Positions 8,315-19,045 of a stretch of 64,000 bases of DNA are shown here, piece after piece. The stretch is from Ruaniaceae bacterium KH17 (GTDB taxonomy: Bacteria; Actinomycetota; Actinomycetes; Actinomycetales; Actinomycetaceae): contig FZQV01000001.1 in NCBI GenBank assembly GCA_900199505.1, forward strand, positions 124,001 through 188,000. The letters run 5' to 3'. How positions within the stretch are numbered: position 1 is the first letter of the stretch; each line of letters begins with the position of its first letter. The notes beneath the pieces are model-generated. The model was not told the DNA's origin, ran no database searches, and worked only from the letters and a program-made list of their open reading frames with translations. Made by a program: the position numbers and the translations under genes.

Positions 8315-11041
8315 TTGTCCAGCCGGAAAGAGACGCGCGCGCTCGCGAAGCAGAACGTCGAGTCGCGGAAGGCAGTCGCCGAGGCCGAGATCGCGGCGTT
8401 GCCCGAGGCCGAGCGCGCGGCCGCAACGAAGGTCGCGAAGGCGACCGCCCGCGCCGAACGCAAGGCGCGAAAGGCCGAGGCAAAGGCACTCCCCCGCGCG
8501 GAGCGGAAGGACGCCACGCGTCTCCTGAAGGCGGAGAAGAAGTACCGCACTCGAGTGCGGCGGCGGGTGACCTGGGGCGTCGTCGGGCTCGTCGTGGTGG
8601 GCCTTGGGATCGTCTTCGCACCGATCGTGGGCGATATCCGTGCGCTCTTCTCGATCGAGCTCGACTCCGAGACGCCCGAAGGCGTGGCGGCGCGCGCGGC
8701 TGGCAATGCGCTCTCCGAGCAGATCGCGGATGAAGGCATCGTGCTGCTGAAGAACGAGGGCGGAACGCTCCCGCTCGCGGAGGGCGGCGTGAACGTCTTC
8801 GGATTCGCCTCGATGAATCTGCGGTTCGGCGGCGGCGGCTCCGGAACGGCCGACCAGTCGCAGGCCGTGAACCTCTACGATGCCCTCGAGCTCGAAGGCC
8901 TCACGGCCAACCCCGCGCTCTATGATGCCCTCATCGAGGCTGGTGCGGAGCCGGCCGAGGGTAACTCGAGCGGCTTGATCGAGGTGATCTCGGCATTCAT
9001 CGGCGGCGGGGCAATCGACGACGTCGATCCCGGCTACCTCACCGATGAGCTGATGACCGAGGCCACCGCGTACTCGGACACGGCGCTCGTGGTCTTCGGG
9101 AACGACGGCGTGGAGGCGCAGGACTTCACGGTGGAACAGCTCCGGCTCACCGATCACCAGCATGCGCTGCTGGATCGGATCGCCGAGTACTTCGATGAGA
9201 TTGTCGTCATCATCAACTCTGGCAACACGATGGAGCTCGGCTTCCTCGATGAGCCGGAGATCACCGCGGCGATCTCGATGGGCACACCTGGCCCGCGCGG
9301 CGGAGTCTCGCTGGCGAAGATCCTCACCGGCGAGGTGAACCCTTCCGGCCGGCTCACGGACACGTTCGCCTATGACGCGGGCTCGGCCCCGGCCACCGTG
9401 AACTTCGGCAGCTTCCAGTACGAGAACGCCAACCGCGCATTCCAGAACTACTCCGAGGGCATCTACGTGGGCTATCGGTACTACGAGACCCGGTACGAGG
9501 GCGATCCGGCGGGCTACGCTGCCGCGGTCCAGTACCCGTTCGGTTACGGCCTCAGCTACACGGACTTCGAGTGGGACGTGACCGCTCCGGCAGAGGGTTC
9601 GGACGAGTTCGAGGTGTCCGTTGAGGTGACCAACACCGGTTCCGTGGCGGGTAAGGACGTGGTGCAGTTGTATTTCTCCGCGCCGTACACCGAGGGCAGG
9701 ATCGAGAAGTCGGCCATCGAGCTCGGTGGCTTCGCCAAGACCTCGCTGCTTCAGCCGGGCGAGTCCGAGACCGTGGAAATCACCCTCCCGATCCGGGACA
9801 TGGCCTCCTGGGACCTGAACAACGGGAACTACGTGATCGAGGCGGGCAGCTACTCGCTCCTCGTGGGCACGAACGTGCATGATGCCGCCGAGGTACGCAG
9901 CTTCGAGGTCCCCGAGGCGATCGTCTATACCGAGGACGAGACTACTGGCGTGGCGCTCGAGAACCGCTTCGCGGACGCGGCCGGGGACATCACCTACCTC
10001 TCGCGCGCCGATTGGGACGGCACCTTCCCGAGTGTGGACACCACGGATTTCGTGGCGCCCGACGACGTCGTGGCGGCTATCAGCGCGTCTCCCGTCCCAA
10101 CCACGGACCTGGCTGAGGGCCCCACCCTAGGTGCGGAGAACGGCGTCGTCCTCGCGGATCTCGCAGGGCTCGACTACGACGATCCACAGTGGCAGGAGTT
10201 CCTCGACCAGTTCACGCTGGACGAGCTGAAGGAGCTGTTCTCGCGCGGGGGTTACCGGACGATCGCGATCGACAGGCTCGGGATTCCCGCCTCGGTGCTT
10301 CTCGATGGCCCCGCCGGGATCAGCTTCTTCTTCGGTGACGTGACCGCCGCGGCCTACCCGACCGCCGTCGTGATTGCCCAAACCTGGAACGTGGATCTCG
10401 CTCAGCAAATGGGCGAGGCCGTGGGCACGGAGGCGAACGCGTACGGGCTCACCGGCTGGTACGCGCCGGGCATGAACATTCACCGGACGCCGCTCGGCGG
10501 GCGCAACTTCGAGTACTACTCGGAGGATCCGCTCCTCGCCGGAAAGATGGCCGCGGGGATCGTGGCGGGCGCCGAGTCGAAGAATGTCACCACCTTCATG
10601 AAGCACTTCGTGCTCAACGAGCAGGAGACGCACGCGCGTACCGGAATCAACATCTGGGCCAACGAACAGTCGATGCGCGAGATCTGGTTCCGGCCGTTCG
10701 AGATCACCGCGAAGGAAGGCGGCGGCACAGGAGTGATGTCCAGCTTCGTGCACGTGGGGACCACCTGGTCCGGCGGGAACGAGGCGCTACTTGAGGACCT
10801 GCTGCGTGGCGAATGGGGCTTCCGCGGCATGGTCACCACGGACGCCGTGCTCGGCTCGTTTATGGACATCCGTGCGGCCGCGCTCTACGGCAACGACCTC
10901 ATGCTGAGTCCGGTGCCGTCGATGAACGACTCGCGGCTCAATGCGGCGATCAAGGAGGCCCCAAACGCGATGACCGCGGGCCTGCGGGAGCGTGCACACA
11001 ACATCTGTTACACGCTCCTGCAGACGGAGCTCATCAACTGA
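8315..11041 (+). CDS. Membrane-anchored GH3 enzyme with reversed domain order
   Basis: A 908-residue GH3 protein read from TTG at 8315, one base after the previous stop, with GGGAG just upstream. Residues 1-85 are rich in Ala, Lys, Arg and Glu and predicted helical. One membrane helix (about 86-106, VTWGVVGLVVVGLGIVFAP) follows, so the rest should lie outside the cell. The GH3 C-terminal domain comes first (about 115-410), then a fibronectin-III-like segment (about 430-530). The catalytic GH3 barrel lies at the end (about 620-890), with LLDGPAG, GMNIHRTPLGGRNFEYYSED, KHFVLNEQETH and nucleophile Asp843 in MVTTDAV. Permuted GH3 enzymes are known in rumen and gut bacteria. It probably trims extracellular beta-glucosides or glycans and works with the upstream cytoplasmic GH3. 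Confidence 0.9.
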   Translation: MSSRKETRALAKQNVESRKAVAEAEIAALPEAERAAATKVAKATARAERKARKAEAKALPRAERKDATRLLKAEKKYRTRVRRRVTWGVVGLVVVGLGIVFAPIVGDIRALFSIELDSETPEGVAARAAGNALSEQIADEGIVLLKNEGGTLPLAEGGVNVFGFASMNLRFGGGGSGTADQSQAVNLYDALELEGLTANPALYDALIEAGAEPAEGNSSGLIEVISAFIGGGAIDDVDPGYLTDELMTEATAYSDTALVVFGNDGVEAQDFTVEQLRLTDHQHALLDRIAEYFDEIVVIINSGNTMELGFLDEPEITAAISMGTPGPRGGVSLAKILTGEVNPSGRLTDTFAYDAGSAPATVNFGSFQYENANRAFQNYSEGIYVGYRYYETRYEGDPAGYAAAVQYPFGYGLSYTDFEWDVTAPAEGSDEFEVSVEVTNTGSVAGKDVVQLYFSAPYTEGRIEKSAIELGGFAKTSLLQPGESETVEITLPIRDMASWDLNNGNYVIEAGSYSLLVGTNVHDAAEVRSFEVPEAIVYTEDETTGVALENRFADAAGDITYLSRADWDGTFPSVDTTDFVAPDDVVAAISASPVPTTDLAEGPTLGAENGVVLADLAGLDYDDPQWQEFLDQFTLDELKELFSRGGYRTIAIDRLGIPASVLLDGPAGISFFFGDVTAAAYPTAVVIAQTWNVDLAQQMGEAVGTEANAYGLTGWYAPGMNIHRTPLGGRNFEYYSEDPLLAGKMAAGIVAGAESKNVTTFMKHFVLNEQETHARTGINIWANEQSMREIWFRPFEITAKEGGGTGVMSSFVHVGTTWSGGNEALLEDLLRGEWGFRGMVTTDAVLGSFMDIRAAALYGNDLMLSPVPSMNDSRLNAAIKEAPNAMTAGLRERAHNICYTLLQTELIN

Positions 11042-11207
11042 GATCGCCGTTTCTTGCCCACGACGCACGGAAAGAACTAAATTGGAATAGAGGTCATACC
11101 AACTCGCACCACGCGAGGGGATACGACGAACGCAACGACATGCTTGTCCGCCGGGGGGCGGTAGCACACACCATCGCTCATTGCGGAGCGAAGGAAAGGG
11201 GAACATA

Positions 11208-11510
11208 GTGGCTGAGGTTACGAGACTCCCCGGACCGGTGATTGACCTGTGGGAGTGGCAGTACCAAGGCAAGTGTCGCGATGCCGATCCCGAGATTTTC
11301 TTCCACCCAGAGGGCGAGCGCGGCGGTACCAGGCGCCGTCGGGATGAGGCCGCCAAGGCGGTGTGTGCCACGTGTCCCGTGATCGTGGAGTGCCGGGCGC
11401 ACGCGCTTGCGGTCAACGAGCCCTACGGCGTGTGGGGTGGGCTCTCCGAGGCCGAGCGCCAGGAGATCATCAATCGCCAGCAGCGCACTCCCGCCGCCAC
11501 GACGGCGTAG
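11208..11510 (+). CDS. WhiB3/WhiD-type iron-sulfur transcription regulator
   Basis: A 100-residue Wbl protein that binds a [4Fe-4S] cluster and probably the primary sigma factor to control redox or developmental genes. Cluster ligands are Cys23, Cys53, Cys56 and Cys62. The G(V/I)WGG turn is at 74-78. The N-terminus RLPGPVIDLWEWQ and the FFHPEGERG segment match the WhiB3/WhiD subgroup better than WhiB1, WhiB2 or WhiB4. The GTG at 11208 is preceded by AAGGAAAGGGG. It is monocistronic and convergent with groES, with a REP element between them. Confidence 0.9.
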   Translation: MAEVTRLPGPVIDLWEWQYQGKCRDADPEIFFHPEGERGGTRRRRDEAAKAVCATCPVIVECRAHALAVNEPYGVWGGLSEAERQEIINRQQRTPAATTA

Positions 11511-11540
11511 CCTTCAGCTCTTCGTAGCCTTCAGCTATTC

Positions 11541-11645
11541 GTCATTCTGCGCGAAGGCGAAGCCGGAGTCGCAGAGTCCATGACCGATTTCCTTGTCCGT
11601 GCGCTCCCCTGGATCCTGCGATCCGCTACGCGGCCGCAGAATGAC
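11541..11645. repeat. REP-like palindromic element, copy a
   Basis: Two half-palindromes in opposite orientation. The left half begins GTCATTCTGCGCG and ends GAGTCGCAGAGTCCA. The right half begins TGGATCCTGCGA and ends CGCAGAATGAC. The ends form about 11-bp terminal inverted repeats. The element lies between the convergent whiB and groES genes, and the same pattern recurs at nine other places in the window. Confidence 0.85.
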
Positions 11646-11661
11646 GATTCGCACGCAACGC

Positions 11662-11691
11662 GAATGGCCCCGGATTTCTCCGGGGCCATTC
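11662..11691. terminator. Hairpin terminator between whiB and groES
   Basis: The arms GAATGGCCCCGG and CCGGGGCCATTC are exact reverse complements around a 6-base loop. The hairpin begins 12 bases past the groES stop. A short T-containing tract follows on the plus side, so it may serve both converging genes. Confidence 0.75.
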
Positions 11692-11703
11692 GTTTCTCGA
11701 GAG

Positions 11704-12000
11704 TTACTTCTCGACGATCGCGAGGATGTCGCGTGCCGAGAGGATGAGGTACTCCTCGCCCGAGTACTTAACCTCGGTGCCGCCGTACTTCGAGTAGATC
11801 ACGACGTCGCCAACGGCCACGTCAACCGGAACGCGGTTGCCGTTGTCGTCAACGCGGCCGGGGCCAACCGCCACGACCTTGCCCTCCTGGGGCTTCTCCT
11901 TGGCGGTGTCCGGGATCACGAGTCCGGACGCGGTAGTGGTTTCGGCCTCGAGGGTCTGCACGACGATGCGGTCCTCGAGTGGCTTGATAGAGACCGACAC
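11704..12000 (-). CDS. groES: Co-chaperonin GroES
   Basis: A 98-residue 10-kDa chaperonin that caps GroEL and helps protein folding in the cytoplasm. Family motifs include [11 protein letters not shown] at the start, the mobile-loop region [19 protein letters not shown], and [36 protein letters not shown]-type C-terminal strands. Translation starts at GTG 12000, after an AAGGAAGGAG site. No groEL follows, so any partner lies elsewhere. Transcription is probably heat-regulated by HrcA through the upstream CIRCE element. Confidence 0.97.
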   Translation of the reverse strand: MSVSIKPLEDRIVVQTLEAETTTASGLVIPDTAKEKPQEGKVVAVGPGRVDDNGNRVPVDVAVGDVVIYSKYGGTEVKYSGEEYLILSARDILAIVEK

Positions 12001-12090
12001 TGCGGGCTCTCCTTCCTTGTCTCCTGAGCGTCTCGCCGTCGCGGGGGTCGAGATTTGTGCTCACGCGGCACCTCGCCGCGTCTGTATGCA

Positions 12091-12131
12091 AGTCTATTCC
12101 GCGATTAGCACTCGATCAAGGCGAGTGCCAG
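12091..12131 (-). promoter_or_regulatory. groES promoter with CIRCE operator
   Basis: CIRCE lies at 12105-12131: TTAGCACTC, a 9-base spacer, then GAGTGCCAG, close to the consensus GAGTGCTAA. On the minus strand a -35 box TTGATC (12114-12119) and a -10 box TAGACT (12091-12096) sit exactly 17 bases apart. The -35 box lies inside the operator, so HrcA binding would repress groES until heat shock. Confidence 0.88.
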
Positions 12132-12332
12132 CGTGCCTCAACCCGCGTCCCCCGCACCCAACCGCGCACCTCTCTCCGCACGCTACCGCGCCGCCTCTCG
12201 CGCCACCCGCCTCTCTCCCACACCTCCCTCCCCCTCCGAACTTGTGCTGCTCATCCCAAATGCAATCGTTTGCATCGCCCGATTCCTGGGCTCAGCAGCA
12301 CAAGTTTGCCGAGGAACAGGGAGAATGGGCGG

Positions 12333-13586
12333 GTGGATGGCGCGCAGTTCCTGCTTGGCCCCGAAGGGTGGGCACTCGTGAACGCGCTACCCGAATACCG
12401 GCCCGACGACGCCGCCCGCCTCTCGGCAGAGTTGCGGAAGGCTGGGCACTCCCCCGAGTTAGTTTCGGCGGCGCTCACCCAGCAGCGCCTGCGCGCAAAG
12501 GCGCGTGCCAAGTTCGGCGAGCATGCCCGGCGCATGCTGTTCACCGAGGCCGGGCTCCAGCAGGCCACACGCCTCGCCGTGGCCGCGCACCACGCGCGCC
12601 GCTTCCGCGATGCGGGTTGCGAGCGCCTCGTGGATCTCACCAGCGGGATCGGCGCGGACGCCATGGCCGCGGCGGCACTCGGCCTCGACGTCACGGCGAT
12701 CGACGCGGACGAACTCACGGCGGCCTGCCTCGCGATCAACCTGGCGCCGTTTCCGAATGCCCGCGCGGAGCACGGCGACTCGCTCGCCCGCGATCTCACC
12801 GGCTTCGACGGCGCCTTCGCCGATCCCGCCCGCCGCACCGCCCGCGGCCGCACGTTCAACCCCGCCGATTACGCGCCGCCGCTCGATCGCGTCCTCGCCA
12901 TCCGCGAGCAGATCCCCGCGCTCGGCGTGAAGGTCGCCCCCGGGATCGGCTACGAACACCTCCCCGCGGACGCCCACGCGCAGTGGGTCTCGGTGGACGG
13001 CGATGTGGTCGAGGCCGGGCTCTGGTTCGGCCCGCTCGCGCAGAGCCCGGGCCGCAGCGCCCTCGTCATCTCCGGCACTGGCACGACGGCGATCACCGCC
13101 ACCAGCGACCCCACCGCGCCAGTGGTGCCACTCGAGCCCGCACCCCTTGGCGCCTACCTGTACGAGCCGGATGGTGCGGTGATCCGCTCGGGGGCCATCG
13201 CCGCCGTCGGGGAGAAGTTGCTGGCGGCGCCGGTCTCGAACGGGATCGCATACCTCACCGGCGATGACCTCGTGCAGACCCCACTCGCCACGGCCTTCGA
13301 GGTACTCGACGCGATGCCGGTGAAGCAGCTCGCCGGGTACCTGCGGGAGCGCCAGGTGGGCGCGCTGGAGATCTTGAAGCGCGGGATGGACGTGCGCCCG
13401 GATGAGTTCCGAAAGAAGCTCAAGCTGCGCGGCCCTGTCTCGGCCACAGTGATCCTGACGCGGTTGCGGGGCCGTCACAGCGCCGTCGTCGTCCGCCGCC
13501 TGCCCGCCGAAATCAGCCCGCACCCCTCGACGGATCGCAGCGTCCTGGCTGAACTGGATCGGCCCTGCTACTCGGAGATCCGCTGA
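12333..13586 (+). CDS. SAM-dependent methyltransferase with THUMP-like domain
   Basis: A 417-residue class I methyltransferase-like protein of a family common in actinobacteria. The SAM-binding strand and loop are LVDLTSGIGADAMAAA, with the second acidic strand VTAIDADE and a DPARR motif in place of the usual NPPY-type catalytic loop. The C-terminal part has the THUMP-like region of this family. RNA modification is a likely but unproven role. The GTG at 12333 follows CAGGGAG and opens with a conserved LGPEGW segment. Further upstream in-frame codons read through low-complexity Pro/Arg sequence and are rejected. A hairpin at 13591-13648 follows the gene. Confidence 0.8.
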   Translation: MDGAQFLLGPEGWALVNALPEYRPDDAARLSAELRKAGHSPELVSAALTQQRLRAKARAKFGEHARRMLFTEAGLQQATRLAVAAHHARRFRDAGCERLVDLTSGIGADAMAAAALGLDVTAIDADELTAACLAINLAPFPNARAEHGDSLARDLTGFDGAFADPARRTARGRTFNPADYAPPLDRVLAIREQIPALGVKVAPGIGYEHLPADAHAQWVSVDGDVVEAGLWFGPLAQSPGRSALVISGTGTTAITATSDPTAPVVPLEPAPLGAYLYEPDGAVIRSGAIAAVGEKLLAAPVSNGIAYLTGDDLVQTPLATAFEVLDAMPVKQLAGYLRERQVGALEILKRGMDVRPDEFRKKLKLRGPVSATVILTRLRGRHSAVVVRRLPAEISPHPSTDRSVLAELDRPCYSEIR

Positions 13587-13590
13587 GAAA

Positions 13591-13648
13591 CGTACACCAG
13601 TCGCCCGATTGGGGCCTCTCAGCGGCCGTTGTGACTGCCTGGTGTACG
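13591..13648. terminator. Long hairpin after the methyltransferase gene
   Basis: CGTACACCAG at 13591-13600 pairs exactly with CTGGTGTACG at 13639-13648, with further partial pairing (GTC/GAC) inside the arms. It lies 4 bases after the stop codon. No T-run follows, so a terminator role is tentative. Confidence 0.45.
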
Positions 13649-13803
13649 GATTTCAGCGAGAGTCCAACCTGGATCCTTCGGTGACGCCCCGCCGAGCGAG
13701 CGAAGCCAGTCAGGACGTCATTCGAGTCCCCGTTTGGTAGCTATCGGAACGCGACCGGACGCGGCGGTACCGGGATCGGCGATTCCACGGCAGGATAATC
13801 ACC

Positions 13804-14940
13804 ATGACATTGCCTTTCGCGAAGTCCGAGCGCTCCACCATTGGCCTGGAATGGGAGCTGCAACTGATCGACGCCGATTCGCTGGACCTCCGCCAGTGCG
13901 CCGAGACGGTATTGCGCGCGGTCACGCCGAAAGGCGAGAAACACCATCCCACGATATTCCCGGAGCTACTCCTGAACACGGTGGAGCTGGTCTCGAAGCC
14001 GGGCCGCCGCGTGAGGGACGTGATCGGGGACATCGAACGTTCGCTGGAGGATCTCGCGCCCATCGCCGACGAGCTGCGCATCGAGATCGCCACCGCCGGG
14101 ACCCACCCCTTCGCGAACCCGCTGTACCAGAAGGTCACCAACAAGGAGCGCTACGCGAAGCTCGTGGATCGCACGCGCTACTGGGGCCAGCAAATGCTGC
14201 TGTTCGGCATGCACCTGCACGTGGGTATCGAGGACAGCCGCAAGGCCATCCCGATCGTGAACGCGCTCATGACGCGGCACGCACACCTGCAGGCGCTCTC
14301 CAGCTCGTCACCGTACTGGTCGAACAAGTCCACGGGCTACGCCTCGAACCGCGCCATGATGTTCCAGCAACTCCCGACGGCGGGCATCCCGCACCAGTTC
14401 GACACCTGGGTCGAACTCGAGACGTACACGGATGACATGCTCCACACCGGTGTGATCGACGACTTCTCCGAGGTCCGCTGGGACATCCGGCCCTCGCCGC
14501 GGCTCGGCACGATCGAGATCCGCGCCTGCGACGCCCCCACGAACATCACCGAGGTGCGCGCGCTCGCGGCGCTCAAGCACTGCATGGTGGAGAACTACTC
14601 GCGCATGCTCGATCGCGGTGAGGAACTCCCCCGGCTCCCGCAGTGGTTCGTGGCGGAGAACAAGTGGCGCGCGGCCCGGTATGGCATGGACGCGATTCTG
14701 ATTCTCAATGCCGACGGCGATGAGGAACTGATCACGGACACCCTCCCCAAGATGTTGGACGAGTTGCATCCGATCGCCGAGGATCTCGAGTGCTCCGAGG
14801 AGCTGGACCTGATCAACGTGATTCTCGAGAAGGGCGCCTCGTATCAGCGTCAGCAGCGCGCCTTCGAAGAAGGCCTACGCCCGATGGAGGCCGTGGTGCG
14901 GCAGATGGTCACCGAGATGAAGCTCGGCCGCCCGGTATAG
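13804..14940 (+). CDS. YbdK-type carboxylate-amine ligase (GCS2 family)
   Basis: A 378-residue ATP-dependent ligase of the glutamate-cysteine ligase 2 family, about the usual length for YbdK. Recognisable segments are GLEWELQLID near the start, FPELLLNTVELVS, the metal/ATP-site stretch FGMHLHVGIED and the conserved RPSPRLGTIEIRACDAP. YbdK proteins make gamma-glutamyl-cysteine weakly in vitro. Actinobacteria usually make mycothiol, so the natural substrate is uncertain. The ATG at 13804 follows a purine-poor leader, so the start rests on the conserved N-terminus. It appears to be a single-gene unit. Confidence 0.9.
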   Translation: MTLPFAKSERSTIGLEWELQLIDADSLDLRQCAETVLRAVTPKGEKHHPTIFPELLLNTVELVSKPGRRVRDVIGDIERSLEDLAPIADELRIEIATAGTHPFANPLYQKVTNKERYAKLVDRTRYWGQQMLLFGMHLHVGIEDSRKAIPIVNALMTRHAHLQALSSSSPYWSNKSTGYASNRAMMFQQLPTAGIPHQFDTWVELETYTDDMLHTGVIDDFSEVRWDIRPSPRLGTIEIRACDAPTNITEVRALAALKHCMVENYSRMLDRGEELPRLPQWFVAENKWRAARYGMDAILILNADGDEELITDTLPKMLDELHPIAEDLECSEELDLINVILEKGASYQRQQRAFEEGLRPMEAVVRQMVTEMKLGRPV

Positions 14941-15003
14941 CAGAACCCGCGGGGTCAGCGAGCGCAATCAGTAGAGCCTACCGAAAGCACATTGATCCAA
15001 GGC

Positions 15004-15051
15004 CTGGATCCTGCGACTCCATTCGCGTCGCTCATTTCGCGCAGGATGACG
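15004..15051. repeat. REP-like half element, copy b
   Basis: One half-palindrome beginning TGGATCCTGCGACTCC and ending GCGCAGGATGACG, downstream of the YbdK-type gene and just past the tsaD 3' end. It matches the right half of the other REP copies. Confidence 0.75.
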
Positions 15052-15063
15052 AGGATTGGGGCA

Positions 15064-16113
15064 CTAGGGCGCCATGTAAGTGGTGCTGAGGTCCATGCCC
15101 GAATCGTTCGGGAAGTCCAGCGGCGAGGGTGGCAGGCCCGCCCGCACGAGGGCCGAGCCGAGCGCGGCGATCATCGCGCCGTTGTCCGTGCAGTAGCGGA
15201 TCGGCGGAATGCGCACCGTGAGTCCGTACTCCGAGGCCCGCTCCTGCGCCAGTTCGCGCAGCCGCGAGTTCGCCGAGAACCCGCCGCCGATCACGAGCGT
15301 CGTGGCGCCGAGCGACGACGCCGCCTCCAGCGCCTTCCGTGTCAGCACGTCATTCACGGCCTCGGAGAAGGACGCGGCGATATCCGCCACGGGCAGTTCT
15401 TCCCCGGCGTCCTCGATCGCCTCCACATGCCGCGCCACGGCGGTCTTCAACCCCGAGAACGAGAAGTCGTAGCGGTACCGTTCGGCATCCTTCGCATTGC
15501 TCAGCGCGCGCGGGAACCGGATCGCGTTCCGATCCCCCTCCTTGGAGAGCCGGTCGATGTGAGGCCCGCCCGGGTACGGCAGATCGAGCAGCCGGCCCAC
15601 CTTGTCAAAAGCCTCGCCCGCAGCGTCGTCGAGGGTCGAGCCCAGTTCGGTGACGCCGTCGGCAATGGATGTCACAGACAGCAGCGAGGAATGTCCCCCC
15701 GAGACCACCAACGCCACGAAGCGCTCCGGGAACGGCCCGTTCACGAGCTCGTCCACCGCGATGTGGCCGATCACGTGGTTCACGCCGTAGATCGGCAGGT
15801 TCCGCCCGACGGCGAGTGCTTTCGCGGCAGCGGTCCCCACAGTGAGCGATCCGATCAGGCCGGGCCCGGCGGCGCACGCGATCGCGTCCACATCATCGAG
15901 GGTCACGTCCGCGGCGTCGAGAGCCGCGTTCAGCGTGGGCAGGAACTGCTCCAGGTGCGCGCGTGAGGCAATCTCGGGGATGATGCCGCCGTAGCGGGCG
16001 TACTCGTCCATCGAGGTGGCCGTGACGTCCGCGAGGAGCTCGCGGCCGCGCACCAGCGCCACGCCGGTCTCATCGCACGTGGACTCGATGCCAAGAATCA
16101 GTGGTTCACTCAC
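15064..16113 (-). CDS. tsaD: tRNA t6A37 threonylcarbamoyltransferase TsaD
   Basis: A 349-residue Kae1/Qri7/TsaD protein. With TsaB and TsaE it transfers threonylcarbamoyl from TC-AMP to A37 of ANN-decoding tRNAs. It begins LILGIESTCDETGVALV. The iron-binding HxxxH is present as NHVIGHI, and the nucleotide-site motif LVVSGGHSSLL and FSFSGLKTAV follow. TsaB, TsaE and RimI are encoded 5-6 kb away rather than next to it, with sdhCAB between. In many actinobacteria tsaD directly follows rimI, so this looks like an interrupted operon. Confidence 0.98.
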   Translation of the reverse strand: MSEPLILGIESTCDETGVALVRGRELLADVTATSMDEYARYGGIIPEIASRAHLEQFLPTLNAALDAADVTLDDVDAIACAAGPGLIGSLTVGTAAAKALAVGRNLPIYGVNHVIGHIAVDELVNGPFPERFVALVVSGGHSSLLSVTSIADGVTELGSTLDDAAGEAFDKVGRLLDLPYPGGPHIDRLSKEGDRNAIRFPRALSNAKDAERYRYDFSFSGLKTAVARHVEAIEDAGEELPVADIAASFSEAVNDVLTRKALEAASSLGATTLVIGGGFSANSRLRELAQERASEYGLTVRIPPIRYCTDNGAMIAALGSALVRAGLPPSPLDFPNDSGMDLSTTYMAP

Positions 16114-16139
16114 CGGACCATTCTAGTTGCCATGATCCG

Positions 16140-16243
16140 GTCATTCTGCGGCTACGAAGTGGATCGCAGAATCCAGATCGTAGCCGCAGATTCGAAGTAC
16201 GTTCCTGGGTCCTGCGACTCCGCTGTGCTCCGCGCAGGATGAC
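16140..16243. repeat. REP-like palindromic element, copy c
   Basis: It starts GTCATTCTGCGGC and ends CGCGCAGGATGAC, with inner boundaries TCGCAGAATCCA and TGGGTCCTGCGA. It lies between the tsaD start and the sdhB terminator. Confidence 0.82.
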
Positions 16244-16282
16244 GAAGGTGTGGCTGAGGTTCAACGCCCGATAACGACGGGA

Positions 16283-16310
16283 AACGGCCCCGGGATTCCC
16301 CGGGGCCGTT
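16283..16310 (-). terminator. Terminator of the sdhCAB operon
   Basis: A perfect 12-bp stem, AACGGCCCCGGG pairing with CCCGGGGCCGTT around a 4-base loop, lies 30 bases past the sdhB stop. It resembles the hairpin downstream of groES. Confidence 0.82.
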
Positions 16311-16340
16311 CCTTCCGACTGTCTGGCGACAGCAGTAATA

Positions 16341-17080
16341 CTAGTGTCCCCTGCGCCAACTGCGCGAGAGATCGGCGTTCAACTGGGAAATCACGTCGAG
16401 CGGGATCTCCTTGGGGCACACGGCCGCGCACTCGCCGATGTTCTGGCAGCCGCCGAAGCCTTCGGCGTCGTGCTGGTTCAGCATGTCCACCACGCGGCCG
16501 AGACGCTCGGGCTGGCCCTGCGGCAGCATCCCGAGGTGGGTGATCTTCGCGGCCGTGAACAGCATCGCCGAGGCGTTCGGGCACGCCGCCACGCAGGCGC
16601 CGCAACCGATGCATGCCGCAGCCTCGAAGGCGCGATCCGCATCCGGCTTGGGCACTGGAACGGCGTGCGCGTCCGGAGCCGCACCCGTGTTCACGGAGAT
16701 GTAGCCACCGGCCTGAATGATCCGGTCGAGGGCCCGGCGGTCCACCACCAGGTCCTTGATGATCGGGAACGCCGTGGAACGCCACGGCTCGATCGTGATC
16801 GTGTCGCCATCCTTGAACGAGCGCATGTGCAGCTGGCAGGTGGTGGTGACCTCGGGACCGTGCGCGATTCCGTTGATCACGAGACCGCACATGCCGCAGA
16901 TTCCTTCACGGCAGTCCGAATCGAAGGCCACGGGCTCCTCGCCGCGGGCAAAGAGTTCTTCGTTGAGGACGTCCAGCATCTCCAGGAAGGACATGTGGTC
17001 TTCGACGCCCATGAGCTCGTACGCGACCATCTTGCCGGGAGCCTTCGGCCCCGGCTGCCGCCACACATTGAGGGTGATGT

Positions 17081-17084
<4 letters not shown>
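16341..17084 (-). CDS. sdhB: Succinate dehydrogenase iron-sulfur subunit
   Basis: A 247-residue SdhB/FrdB subunit that carries electrons from the flavoprotein to the quinone site. All three cluster motifs are visible: [10 protein letters not shown] for [2Fe-2S], [12 protein letters not shown] for [4Fe-4S] and [12 protein letters not shown] for [3Fe-4S]. The GTG at 17084 overlaps the sdhA stop (GTGA) and gives [13 protein letters not shown], the usual family start. An in-frame upstream ATG at 17168 lies inside sdhA and is rejected. It is the last gene of sdhC-sdhA-sdhB and is followed by a strong hairpin. Confidence 0.97.
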
Positions 17085-19033
<1,949 letters not shown>

Positions 19034-19045
19034 GTTTCGATTCCC

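Noticed and set aside
12057-12332. Extension of the methyltransferase frame into the groES promoter
   Set aside because: Low-complexity Pro/Arg/Thr translation, covering CIRCE; GTG 12333 has a ribosome binding site and starts the conserved part.
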